A stretch of DNA of 64,000 nt from Nonlabens sp. YIK11 (GTDB lineage: Bacteria > Bacteroidota > Bacteroidia > Flavobacteriales > Flavobacteriaceae), in NCBI RefSeq assembly GCF_001413925.1, contig NZ_LBMJ01000001.1:1445001-1509000 (forward strand), in the 5' to 3' direction. Position numbers and translations under genes: made by a program. The notes under the pieces were generated by a model. It did no database searches. It was not told the DNA's origin and saw nothing but the letters and a program-made list of their open reading frames with translations. Below, piece by piece: positions 1 through 8,524 of this stretch (its first letter is position 1; every line of letters starts with the position of its first letter).

Positions 1-2
1 TA

Positions 3-1427
3 TTGGAAAGAACTTTGCTCCATGAGCTACTTGAAAATATGCCAGAAAGCAAAAAAGACCTTAATCGTATTGAACGTCTTTTTGAACAAGAACAGTTATC
101 AAAAGGTGTTTTATACGGTAGGTATTTGTACCGACTTAGTTCTTGGTATCGTGTGAATGACAGGCGTCAGGAATCTATCGAGTGGGCAGAGAAGGCCGTC
201 AAGTTTGGATTACAAAATGGGTTTTTACATGTTGGTGCTACAGGTTATTTGCTATTAGGTTTGAACGCAGAGCCTGATGATTATGAGGCTAAAAGAAAAT
301 TTTTCCAAAAGGGATTGCGATTATGGAAGAACGCCAGTCATGAGCCAGGTAAGGTCAACATGTACAATCTTTTGTCACGAACCCATTATGATGAAGGCAA
401 ATATGAACTGGCCATGATCTATAATGACTCTTCACTGCAGATCATCGATCGAGAGAAAACAAAACAAGACCGCCCTAGAATCTATAAACATAGATCTAAG
501 GTTGCCGAAGCCATGAATCAGCTGGATACAGCGCTTTATTACCAGAAGCTGTATGCGCAAGAAGCATTATCGGCTCTTCAAAGAGCCCGTAATATCAAAG
601 TAAAAGAGATTGAATTTGAGCTAAAACGGGAAAAGGCGATTCTAGAAAACATAAAACTGGAAACACAGCTCGCCGAAGCATCGCGTAAGGAAAACTATTT
701 TGTCGTCTTACTTGGTTTAGGTGCTTTTTTCCTGTTATGTCTTGGGCTGCTCATCATCACGCTGGCCTCACGTAATAAAAAGATCAGAGATCAGAATACA
801 GAAATTAAAGAAACCAATCACGAACTAACCGCTAACATTGCCGAAAAAGAGTTTCTACTTAAAGAAGTCAATCACCGTGTAAAAAATAACCTTGCCTTTA
901 TTCAAAGTTTGATTGCCTTTCAATTGGATCAATCCAGCCAGAAGGAAACCACGGTTAATCTAGAGAGTCTTAATAATCGCATACATGCCATAGCAGTTCT
1001 TCATGATCAATTTGTTAGTGCCAACAGTGGTGCTGGTAAGAAAGAAATAGCCATTGCATCCTACATTGAGACCATTGCCAGTGCACAGGTCATGACACAT
1101 CATGGAAAAGTCGACCTGATCAGAAAAATTGAGGATATTAAGGTCAACCTGGAAACGGCCGTTCCGCTTGGGATTTTGATCAATGAATTGATTACAAACT
1201 CCATCAAGCATTCTGATCCCATAGGGCCTAAACTAGTGATAGAAATCGTATTGAAGGAAAAGGGAAATGAACTTAGATTAGATTATAGGGACAACGGTAA
1301 AGCCTTTGAATTACATCCAGAAAAGGAAACCTTAGGACTTTATATTATCAAAACCATGGTTTTACAGTTGCGCGGGACCATGAATCGTATCGATTCCAAT
1401 TACAGCATTAACATTAAAAGACGGTAA
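3..1427 (+). CDS. TPR-type sensor histidine kinase, HisKA_2 family (5' end outside window)
   Basis: The open frame runs in from the window edge, so the true start is upstream and the TTG at position 3 is not a credible start. The first ~200 residues are helical and look like tetratricopeptide repeats, as in flavobacterial TPR-containing kinases. A coiled coil is followed by one membrane helix (about residues 230-252) and then a HisKA_2-type phosphoacceptor box EVNHRVKNNL with His near residue 290. A HATPase_c domain follows, with an N-box-like NELITNSIKH stretch and a DNGKAF G1-like motif. The next gene, 2 bases downstream, is a LytTR response regulator, so the two probably form a two-component pair. 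The signal is unknown. The family call is firm; the N-terminal domain call is by pattern only. Confidence 0.85.
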   Translation: MERTLLHELLENMPESKKDLNRIERLFEQEQLSKGVLYGRYLYRLSSWYRVNDRRQESIEWAEKAVKFGLQNGFLHVGATGYLLLGLNAEPDDYEAKRKFFQKGLRLWKNASHEPGKVNMYNLLSRTHYDEGKYELAMIYNDSSLQIIDREKTKQDRPRIYKHRSKVAEAMNQLDTALYYQKLYAQEALSALQRARNIKVKEIEFELKREKAILENIKLETQLAEASRKENYFVVLLGLGAFFLLCLGLLIITLASRNKKIRDQNTEIKETNHELTANIAEKEFLLKEVNHRVKNNLAFIQSLIAFQLDQSSQKETTVNLESLNNRIHAIAVLHDQFVSANSGAGKKEIAIASYIETIASAQVMTHHGKVDLIRKIEDIKVNLETAVPLGILINELITNSIKHSDPIGPKLVIEIVLKEKGNELRLDYRDNGKAFELHPEKETLGLYIIKTMVLQLRGTMNRIDSNYSINIKRR

Positions 1428-1429
1428 GA

Positions 1430-2107
1430 ATGAAACGTATTTTAATTGTAGAAGATGAACTTATGATTGCTGGTAATCTGGAACGCATTTTATCTAAAGG
1501 TGGTTATCAGGTCTCAGCAATCGCTATAGACTATGAGCAGGCAGAACGACAGTTGAAAACCCATGTTTTTGATCTGGCCTTATTGGACGTGTCACTATCA
1601 GGTAAGAAAAGTGGTGTAGATGTCGCAAAACTCATCAATCAAGAATATGGGATTCCTTTTATGTACATTACTTCATATACAGATCCCAAAACAATCGCAG
1701 AGCTTAAATCGACCCAGCCCGCAGGTTACATTTCAAAACCAGTTCAAGCGGCGACGCTCACTACAAACATAGACCTTTTGTTCGCGAGACTGGATCACCA
1801 CAATGATGAAGTGACGGTACAGGTAGGAAACGGTATTCACCAATATCATCTGGATGCTATCTATTATGCACAGGCAGATCATGTCTATACAGAAGTCTTT
1901 CACGATCAAGGATCTGACGTGCTACGCATCTCACTGCAAGCATTTCAGGATCAATTTCCTGACAATGAACTCATCAGGATCAACCGCAGTGTCGCGGTAT
2001 GTAGACGTGCCGTGGTCAAGGTGGATAAGACAACCGTTTATTTACAGGATACCTGTTTTCGTATCTCACGTACTTTGGTAGATGATGTCTTGGAACATTT
2101 TAGATAA
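1430..2107 (+). CDS. LytTR-family response regulator
   Basis: A receiver domain (about residues 1-120) has the acidic pocket VEDE at the N-terminus, the phosphoacceptor Asp near residue 53 in LALLDVSLSG, and the conserved Lys in ISKPVQ. A LytTR DNA-binding domain fills the C-terminal ~100 residues. The start codon lies 2 bases after the stop of the upstream kinase, so co-transcription and partnership with that kinase are very likely. LytTR regulators usually bind direct repeats upstream of a few target genes; no target can be named from the sequence. At 225 residues the length is usual for the family. Confidence 0.88.
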   Translation: MKRILIVEDELMIAGNLERILSKGGYQVSAIAIDYEQAERQLKTHVFDLALLDVSLSGKKSGVDVAKLINQEYGIPFMYITSYTDPKTIAELKSTQPAGYISKPVQAATLTTNIDLLFARLDHHNDEVTVQVGNGIHQYHLDAIYYAQADHVYTEVFHDQGSDVLRISLQAFQDQFPDNELIRINRSVAVCRRAVVKVDKTTVYLQDTCFRISRTLVDDVLEHFR

Positions 2108-2123
2108 CAGGCTTTTTAAAGAG

Positions 2124-2164
2124 TTCGCTTTCCTGTCTGCCGACAGGCAGGCGCGGAAGCGAAA
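2124..2164. repeat. Long palindromic repeat (composite GCTTTC/GAAAGC type)
   Basis: The outer arms TTCGCTTTC and CGGAAGCGAA enclose an inner palindrome CTGTCTGCCGACAGGCAG. It lies in the convergent gap between the LytTR regulators at 1430 and 2171, where it could also act as a bidirectional terminator. It belongs to the window-wide long-form repeat family. Confidence 0.8.
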
Positions 2165-2170
2165 CTATCC

Positions 2171-2899
2171 TTAAAACATCAATTCCCTCAAACGATCTAC
2201 ATAACCGCGGCTCACGCGCACGATGTCGCCGTTGTTCATTTTGAGACTGTAGCCTTTGCCGTATTTTTCAGCGGTCTGTATTTGCTTGAGATGGGTAATG
2301 GCAGACCTGTGAACCCTAATAAAATGTTTTGGATTGAGGCGTTCTTCAAGGGCTGTGATACCACTGTTGCTTATAAAAACCTGGTCTAGAGTGTGGATTT
2401 TGGAATAATCACCATAAGCCTCAATCCATTGAATGTCCTTGAGTTTAAGGGTAACTAGTTTTCGGTTTTTGTTGACCAGGATCTGTTCTGGATAGTCTGG
2501 TAGATCTTTGAGAAGACTTTCTGCCAGTGAATTGATGTTGTTTACCTCGCTGTTGATCTGGAGTCTAGCCACAGCCTTGTTGAAGCGTTCCATGGTGTAA
2601 GGCTTGAGCAAATAATCCACGGCATGGACCTCAAAAGCGTCCAGTGCATATTCATCATAGGCCGTCGAGAAAATGATTTGTGGGATTTCATCCAGTCGCT
2701 TCAGCACCTCAAAACCGGTGAGACCAGGCATTTGAATGTCCATAAAAACTAAATCTGGCTGAAACTCTTTAATCAACTTCACAGCATCGACTCCATTATT
2801 AGCTTCGCCCATGATGATCAAATCCGGATGTTTCTCTAAATATTCCTTGATCAAATCGCGACCTGCACGTTCATCATCTACAATAATCACTTTTTTCAT
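2171..2899 (-). CDS. LytR/AlgR-type response regulator with LytTR domain
   Basis: The receiver domain has VDDE near residues 7-10, the phosphoacceptor Asp near residue 54 in LVFMDIQMPG, and Lys near residue 104 in DYLLKPY. It is followed by a LytTR DNA-binding domain from about residue 138, including FIRVHRSAI. At 242 residues it is full length. The ATG overlaps the stop of the upstream LytS-type kinase by four bases (ATGA), a strong sign of translational coupling and partnership. This kinase/regulator layout is very common in Bacteroidota, and the target genes are not evident here. Confidence 0.9.
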   Translation of the reverse strand: MKKVIIVDDERAGRDLIKEYLEKHPDLIIMGEANNGVDAVKLIKEFQPDLVFMDIQMPGLTGFEVLKRLDEIPQIIFSTAYDEYALDAFEVHAVDYLLKPYTMERFNKAVARLQINSEVNNINSLAESLLKDLPDYPEQILVNKNRKLVTLKLKDIQWIEAYGDYSKIHTLDQVFISNSGITALEERLNPKHFIRVHRSAITHLKQIQTAEKYGKGYSLKMNNGDIVRVSRGYVDRLRELMF

Positions 2900-3966
2900 A
2901 TCGTGAATTCAATTTTCAAACCACGTGGATCATTGTGGAGAATCTCTAAAGTAGAATTGTACATTTTTTGAAGTCGCAGTCTTGTATTGGTGAGTCCTAT
3001 TCCTTTTTCCATCAGCGCATTGGGATCTTCAACGCCTACACCTGTATCAGAGATGACGAATTTCAATTTGTCGTTTTCTCGATGAATTTGGATGGAGATC
3101 TCGCCACCTTCTATCAAAGAACTCAAACCATGCTTCACGCTATTTTCAACCAGCGGCTGTAATAACATAGGTGGCACAGGCTCATTCATTAATTCAAAGG
3201 GAACATTAATATCGATCTTGAGTCGATCTTCAAAACGTTCTTTTTCAAGATTCAGATATTTAGTCACAAAATCCAGCTCTTCATGTAGCGGTACTTTTTC
3301 TTGCTTAGTAGCTTTAAGCTGATATCTAAAAATATCAGATAATTGCGCAATCATACGACGTGTACGCTCATTTTCTGCTGGTAATGACGCGTTGATCGTA
3401 TTAAAAACATTGTATAAAAAATGCGGGTTGAGCTGTGCTTTGATGGCGGAAAGTTCGCTTTTTAAGGCGGCTTGTCGCAATTCACCTTCAACTAAAAGTT
3501 TGCGTTTGTTTTCCCTGAAGTATCGATAGGCAAAAAAGCAACCGAATTGTATCCAAAGAAATAAGGAAGGTATGTACCAATCCCAAACCTGCGAGGTGCC
3601 TTCCAGGTGCCAGATGTCTTGGGTATCTAATATGTAATATCTCAAATCACGTAAAAGCCAGACAAATAAAGGAACCATTAGGGCAACCACAGCAATCTGT
3701 AGATAATTGGAATATTTTTTAAATAGAAATATTCCCAGAAACCAAATGACCACAGAGCCTATAAAATAGAAAACGTACTGCATACCAGCACGCTCCCAGA
3801 AATCTGGAAACTCCAGATACTGATCATAAAAACTGTAATTATCTCTTGTGCCCAGATAACCCAAAACGATATGATAAAGAAAGGAAAAGAAAAAATAAAA
3901 AAGAATCACACCCAGGATTTCCCGGATGGTGATTCTTGAAAACGGGCTATTCAAACTAGTGGACAT
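2896..3966 (-). CDS. LytS/YehU-type sensor histidine kinase
   Basis: About four membrane helices occupy residues 15-150. They are followed by a short coiled linker and a His_kinase (LytS/YehU) domain whose phosphoacceptor His is near residue 182 in LNPHFLYN. A HATPase_c domain follows, with PLVENSVKHG as the N-box and SDTGVGV as the G1 box. The membrane part has no recognisable named sensor domain. The gene overlaps the downstream LytTR regulator by four bases and starts 2 bases after the stop of the secreted protein gene at 3969, so the three form one operon on the minus strand. Confidence 0.9.
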   Translation of the reverse strand: MSTSLNSPFSRITIREILGVILFYFFFSFLYHIVLGYLGTRDNYSFYDQYLEFPDFWERAGMQYVFYFIGSVVIWFLGIFLFKKYSNYLQIAVVALMVPLFVWLLRDLRYYILDTQDIWHLEGTSQVWDWYIPSLFLWIQFGCFFAYRYFRENKRKLLVEGELRQAALKSELSAIKAQLNPHFLYNVFNTINASLPAENERTRRMIAQLSDIFRYQLKATKQEKVPLHEELDFVTKYLNLEKERFEDRLKIDINVPFELMNEPVPPMLLQPLVENSVKHGLSSLIEGGEISIQIHRENDKLKFVISDTGVGVEDPNALMEKGIGLTNTRLRLQKMYNSTLEILHNDPRGLKIEFTI

Positions 3967-3968
3967 GA

Positions 3969-4574
3969 TTAGTATTTATAATGGGTGTCAAACGTGTACC
4001 AAAACTCACCATTGCTGGGATTGAAACTCAATTTAAGCAAACCTTCTGGAGATTGTACTAAATATCTATTGGTTACTGCCACCTCGTTACCGTTTAACCA
4101 GGCTCGCGGCTTCCCATCGCTAAATTTGAAAATCAGACTGTTTGAAAATACCGCAAGTAGATCATAAGGCGCGCCTTTCTTGGATTGAGTGATTTCTTTA
4201 GTTTCTAGAGTAGGTTTTTTGTCATAATTCGCATTTTGATGCTCATGAGAGACTTTCTTGCTGTAATATTCCTTTACCTCATTTCTATAATTATTAGGCA
4301 AGATGAAAACCTCAAGACGGCCGCCGTTAGCTTTGATGACCTCTGGCTCATTGCTCCAGTAATTTTCAATGTATAAGGTGTAGTCACCGGTAACGTCAAT
4401 GGCATCATCCTTTTCAAGCAACCTTTTATTGCCCGCAGGATCTTCTAGAGTAAATACAGAACTCTCTGGATAATTATAGGTCACCTCATCATTTTTCTTG
4501 ACAACGGCATAGTGATCCTGGGCAAACACGCTAGTGGCCACAAAACTTGCTAGAATAAGAATAAGAATTTTCAT
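3969..4574 (-). CDS. Secreted protein of unknown function, first gene of the lyt operon
   Basis: A signal peptide MKILILILASFVATSVFAQ with a clear Ala-x-Ala type cleavage site precedes about 180 polar residues. I do not recognise a named domain. The body looks beta-rich and ends in WYTFDTHYKY. The gene is two bases upstream of the LytS-type kinase on the same strand, so it is probably co-expressed with it and could be a periplasmic accessory of that sensor. This is an inference from position only. Confidence 0.7.
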   Translation of the reverse strand: MKILILILASFVATSVFAQDHYAVVKKNDEVTYNYPESSVFTLEDPAGNKRLLEKDDAIDVTGDYTLYIENYWSNEPEVIKANGGRLEVFILPNNYRNEVKEYYSKKVSHEHQNANYDKKPTLETKEITQSKKGAPYDLLAVFSNSLIFKFSDGKPRAWLNGNEVAVTNRYLVQSPEGLLKLSFNPSNGEFWYTFDTHYKY

Positions 4575-4764
4575 ATCGATGGTGTTTAAAATTGAGATGC
4601 TAAAGTAGAAACAGCTTTCTCCTATTAAAAGAGAAACCCGACGAGTCGCCCTATAGAGAGATGAATTGCCGCAAGGCCATTGAACAGCTCATGGTGCGCT
4701 CCGTCTGCTTTTCATTGTGATGCCTGCACTCACATTTCATATTTGCGACATCAAACATCTAATT

Positions 4765-7164
4765 ATGAAAACCTATTTATTCTACGCTCTAGTATTTTTC
4801 AGTATCTCGGCTTTCAGTCAGACGGCCAGACTTGAGGGAACGGTTAAGGATCCATCTGGAGAACCTGTAGCATTTGCGACCATTGTTTTAAGGACTGCTG
4901 TGGATTCCGCTTTCGCGAAAGCGGGAACCTCCAACGACTCTGGACAATTTCAACTTTTGAACCTACCGAAGGACAACTATTTCATAGAAATCTCCTTTAT
5001 GGGATTTGCCAGCTGGCGTCAAAATATAGAACTGGTTACCGATACCAATCTAGGTACCATAGAACTGCAACCCGCAGCTCAATCGCTTGATGCGGTAACG
5101 GTAAGTACCACTAAACCCATAGTCCAAGTACTAGCAGAAAAAACCGTATTTAATGTGGAAAACACGATAAATGCTGTAGGAACCAATGGCATGGAATTAT
5201 TGCGCAAGGCACCTGGAGTGGTCATGGACAACAATAACAATATCATCCTAGAAGGTAAAACAGGTGTACAGATCTGGATTGATGGTCGCCCATCGCGGCT
5301 TTCTGGAACTGATCTCGAGGCATTCTTACAGTCTCTACAAGCTGCAGATGTTGAATCCATAGAGCTCATTACACAACCATCTTCAAAATATGATGCCGCT
5401 GGAACAGCTGGGATCATAAATATCAAGCTCAAGAAGAATAAAGGTTTAGGAACAAATGGCTCGATAAGCACCACAGCGACTGCAGGTGATTATGTGCGCA
5501 ACAGTAATTCTGTCAACTTCAATAATCGTGGTCTAAATGGGAATTTATATGGGAATTACAGCAATAGTTTTGGACGCACTACCGGCTTTCTTTATTTGGA
5601 CCGAACTCAAAACGGAACAAATTTTAATGCGCGCACTAATACCATTGATGATCGCAGTATACACAATATAAGATTGGGATACGATTATTTCTTGAATGAC
5701 AAGAATACCATAGGCGTCATTGCTTCAGTGAATTTTACAAGTCGAAACAACAATAATGATTCACGTACACCTATAAGAGAAATAGGATCCAACGTCATTG
5801 ATAGCGTTCTTGTGGCAAATAATGTCTATAGAGGTGACATACAGAACTACACCACTAATCTCAATTATCGATTCAAGGACACTCTAGGGCATGAACTTAA
5901 CATGGATCTAGATTATGGTAATTACATAAATGATAGCCGTCAATACCAGCCTAACTTTTATTTCAATGGAGCAGAAACGACCGTAATTAGCCAAAACATC
6001 ACCCAGCAAATTACTCCTATTCAAATCGATATTCTTGCATTAAGAATGGATTACGATTACAATCTTTTCAATGGCAAAGCGGCCATGGGAATCAAGGGTT
6101 CCTATGTAAATACTAATAATGACTTTCAATTCTTTAATCGTCGGGATCAGGATTTTGAACTCAATAGAGAGCAAAGCAATAAGTTTGAGTACACAGAGCG
6201 TATTTATGCAGCATACTTTAACTATAACAAAACAATTGAAAAGTGGAATTACCAGTTAGGCGTACGTATGGAACATACCGACTCTGATGGTAATTTGACC
6301 AGCGACCAGATCAATGATCGTAGCCGTGTGAAGCGATCTTATACCAACTTTTTTTGGAGTGGTGGATTGACTTATACTGCCAGTCGTGATCATCAATGGG
6401 CGATCAACTACAGCCAGCGCATCCAACGGCCCAATTATTCGTCACTCAATCCCTTTGAGTATAAGATTGATGAATTGAGCTCACGGCGCGGCAACCCTTT
6501 TTTACAACCCCAGTATACAGATAACATCAAGTTGAGCCACACCTACAAATACCGCTTTACCACTGCCTTGAGTTATGCCTATGTTTCGGATTTCTTCACA
6601 CAGGTCACCGAAACGGATGGAGATAATCGAAACTTTATCAACGAACGCAACATTGCAGATCAAGAGGTATGGAACTTGTCCTTATCCTATCCATTTGAAA
6701 TTAAAAAATGGTGGAACGTCTACTTGAGTATCAATGCCTCTTCAAACTCCTATACTTCTACCAATCCTGATTTTGTATCAACCAGTCAGGAGACATTGGG
6801 CTTGTACATGCAAAACACGATCAACCTACCATCGCAGTATCGGCTAGAGGTAGGCGGTTGGTATAGCTCACCATCGGTTTGGGGTGGCACATATGAAACT
6901 AAGGCTTTGGGTTCTTTGAACCTTGCCCTTCAAAAGAAGTTTATAAATGACAAACTCAATGTGAGGCTATCATTCAATGATGTGCTGTTCACGAGCTTTT
7001 GGAAAGGGACGACCAGATTTGGACAGCTTGTCATTGATGGATCTGGAGGTAGTGATTCTCGTAATGTCGCATTGGGATTGACCTATAATTTTGGAAGTTC
7101 TGATGTCAAAAAAGCGCGCAGTCGTGACACAGGTCTTGAAGATGAAAAAGATCGTGTGAATTAA
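4765..7164 (+). CDS. Outer-membrane beta-barrel protein with carboxypeptidase-like N-terminal domain
   Basis: The start is placed at the ATG at 4765 because it opens a proper signal peptide (MKTYLFYALVFFSISAFSQ); the ATG at 4717 would add 16 residues without signal character. The N-terminal ~100 residues form a carboxypeptidase-regulatory-like fold (LEGTVKDPSGEPVAFATIVL). A plug-like region follows with QIWIDGRPSRLSG and AAGTAGIINI, and then a long barrel. The pattern fits the outer membrane beta-barrel family related to TonB-dependent receptors. No SusD partner is adjacent. An exact GCTTTCGCGAAAGC palindrome lies at 4909-4922 inside the N-terminal domain, read as AFAKA. The substrate is unknown. 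Confidence 0.85.
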   Translation: MKTYLFYALVFFSISAFSQTARLEGTVKDPSGEPVAFATIVLRTAVDSAFAKAGTSNDSGQFQLLNLPKDNYFIEISFMGFASWRQNIELVTDTNLGTIELQPAAQSLDAVTVSTTKPIVQVLAEKTVFNVENTINAVGTNGMELLRKAPGVVMDNNNNIILEGKTGVQIWIDGRPSRLSGTDLEAFLQSLQAADVESIELITQPSSKYDAAGTAGIINIKLKKNKGLGTNGSISTTATAGDYVRNSNSVNFNNRGLNGNLYGNYSNSFGRTTGFLYLDRTQNGTNFNARTNTIDDRSIHNIRLGYDYFLNDKNTIGVIASVNFTSRNNNNDSRTPIREIGSNVIDSVLVANNVYRGDIQNYTTNLNYRFKDTLGHELNMDLDYGNYINDSRQYQPNFYFNGAETTVISQNITQQITPIQIDILALRMDYDYNLFNGKAAMGIKGSYVNTNNDFQFFNRRDQDFELNREQSNKFEYTERIYAAYFNYNKTIEKWNYQLGVRMEHTDSDGNLTSDQINDRSRVKRSYTNFFWSGGLTYTASRDHQWAINYSQRIQRPNYSSLNPFEYKIDELSSRRGNPFLQPQYTDNIKLSHTYKYRFTTALSYAYVSDFFTQVTETDGDNRNFINERNIADQEVWNLSLSYPFEIKKWWNVYLSINASSNSYTSTNPDFVSTSQETLGLYMQNTINLPSQYRLEVGGWYSSPSVWGGTYETKALGSLNLALQKKFINDKLNVRLSFNDVLFTSFWKGTTRFGQLVIDGSGGSDSRNVALGLTYNFGSSDVKKARSRDTGLEDEKDRVN
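4907..4924. repeat. Short palindrome, intragenic copy
   Basis: CCGCTTTCGCGAAAGCGG is a perfect 18-base palindrome containing the 14-base core. It sits in the coding frame of the outer-membrane protein gene and reads Ala-Phe-Ala-Lys-Ala in the N-terminal domain. Confidence 0.9.
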
Positions 7165-7183
7165 TAGCGGCAATGGGTTTCAG

Positions 7184-7224
7184 TTCGTTTTCCTGCCTGT
7201 CCGGCAGGCAGACGCGAAAGCGAA
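7184..7224. repeat. Long palindromic repeat
   Basis: The arms TTCGTTTTC and GCGAAAGCGAA surround the inner palindrome CTGCCTGTCCGGCAGGCAG. It lies in the convergent gap between the outer-membrane protein gene and the sodium-pump rhodopsin gene. Confidence 0.8.
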
Positions 7225-7236
7225 ACTATCATCCAT

Positions 7237-7267
7237 AAAAAAATCCAGCAACCTTAGGCTGCTGGAT
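7237..7267 (-). terminator. Rho-independent terminator of the NaR gene
   Basis: The inverted repeat ATCCAGCA (7243-7250) and TGCTGGAT (7260-7267) forms an 8-bp stem with a 9-base loop. Read on the minus strand it is followed by a run of T residues (A-run 7237-7242 on the plus strand). It lies just past the rhodopsin stop codon. Confidence 0.85.
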
Positions 7268-7289
7268 CTTAGGGTGCTAACTATATTTT

Positions 7290-8129
7290 TTAGTTTGTCT
7301 CTTCAACGTTTTGGTGTTTCTTACTCAAGGTCATGGCCAGATTACCTAACAATACACCGTAGATGACCTTAGAACAAACGTCTGCAATGGTGTAAGTGAT
7401 TTGGCGTCCCACAACACCAGACTCATTGTATAGGAAACCATCAAGACCGCCCAAGTAAGGCATCAAATAGGCACCTGGATATAGGAACCAAGAAATGAGG
7501 AATAAAACCCAGATATTGCTCAAGATTTTTTGGGCTTTTTGTGGTAATCCAGACTTTCCTTCTTTGATTACTTTATGCATCAACCATAAGATGTGGAAGA
7601 AAAATGCGGTAGAGATTGCACCCCAAATAAAGAAAAGAGGCAGATCAGAAACTTCATAGAATTGACCTATGTATCCCGTAATGATCATCATGGCTCCAGA
7701 GAACCAGAATTGATTACGAACAGAACTTAATTTGGATTTGGTCAGAGTCACAACAAAAAGGATCTGGAACAATAGCATTGGTACATCGATTAACCAGTTA
7801 AGGTATCTGTAACCATTGTTGAATAAGTCGCCTTCTGGATCGAGGAAATACTTGCCTCGTTCTATGTCAAAAGTAAAGCTGCTGGTCCAGTTACCTGCCT
7901 GTGCATACAACAACAAAAAAGCGGAGACCATCACCACGGCAGAAAGAATATTGGACATTCTAAATTTCTTGTCTACGTTTTTGATGGTTAAAATGAAGTA
8001 GAGTAGGCCAGCGAGCATCACGGCATAGCCTAAAGTCAGAACGTGAGAAGTCATTTGGTAGGCCATTTCAGAAAAGCCTTCTGTAGCACCTATGTAATTC
8101 TCAAAATTAGCGTCTCCTAATTGTTGCAT
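7290..8129 (-). CDS. Light-driven sodium-pump rhodopsin (NDQ type)
   Basis: A seven-helix microbial rhodopsin of 279 residues, expected in the inner membrane. Helix C carries the NDQ signature, N111, D115 and Q122 in YLNWLIDVPMLLFQ, the motif that defines flavobacterial Na+ pumps of the KR2 type. The retinal Schiff-base Lys is K254 and the counter-ion Asp is D250 in TIADVCSKVIYG. The N-terminal segment NFENYIGATEGFSE closely resembles KR2 as I recall it. The pump should export Na+ in light (H+ when Na+ is absent, by analogy with KR2). Retinal can be supplied by the blh gene at 13735. It is monocistronic, with its own terminator, and faces away from the BLUF gene at 8525. Confidence 0.96.
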   Translation of the reverse strand: MQQLGDANFENYIGATEGFSEMAYQMTSHVLTLGYAVMLAGLLYFILTIKNVDKKFRMSNILSAVVMVSAFLLLYAQAGNWTSSFTFDIERGKYFLDPEGDLFNNGYRYLNWLIDVPMLLFQILFVVTLTKSKLSSVRNQFWFSGAMMIITGYIGQFYEVSDLPLFFIWGAISTAFFFHILWLMHKVIKEGKSGLPQKAQKILSNIWVLFLISWFLYPGAYLMPYLGGLDGFLYNESGVVGRQITYTIADVCSKVIYGVLLGNLAMTLSKKHQNVEETN

Positions 8130-8524
8130 GTGTTAAGTTTTTTAAGTTGAATCATAAAATTAATAGGTAAGAGGTTATGATGTTGCCATCTTTTAAATTC
8201 TTTAAAGTTTATTTATAGATATTACGCAATATTTTAACATCTCTACATTGCTTGATGAAATAACCTTGATAACTAGGCTTATGTCTATATCCTAAAAAAA
8301 GATCTCATTTTTTAATAAATCAATACTACCTTGGGTTACAGCTTTTAATCATAAAATAAATACGATCAGCCTTGTGGCTCTACTTTAGCGCGGTGTTTCA
8401 AAACTCTTGTTTAAAAGTGAAGGGGTCCTTTGACTATTTTCCTAAGTGAAAAATCCAATGACCTATTATTCTTAATAAAAGAAATTCCCTATTTTAAAAA
8501 ACATATTCTTGAAGGATATTACAT
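8130..8524. other. Divergent intergenic region between NaR and BLUF genes
   Basis: This 395-base AT-rich stretch separates two divergent genes and must hold the promoters for both. I see no open frame of note and no clear Bacteroidota -7/-33 promoter that I would defend. No Shine-Dalgarno sequence is evident for either gene. Confidence 0.6.

Noticed and set aside
4717..4764. Upstream ATG for the outer-membrane protein gene
   Set aside because: The downstream ATG at 4765 opens a clean signal peptide; the upstream extension would hide it.
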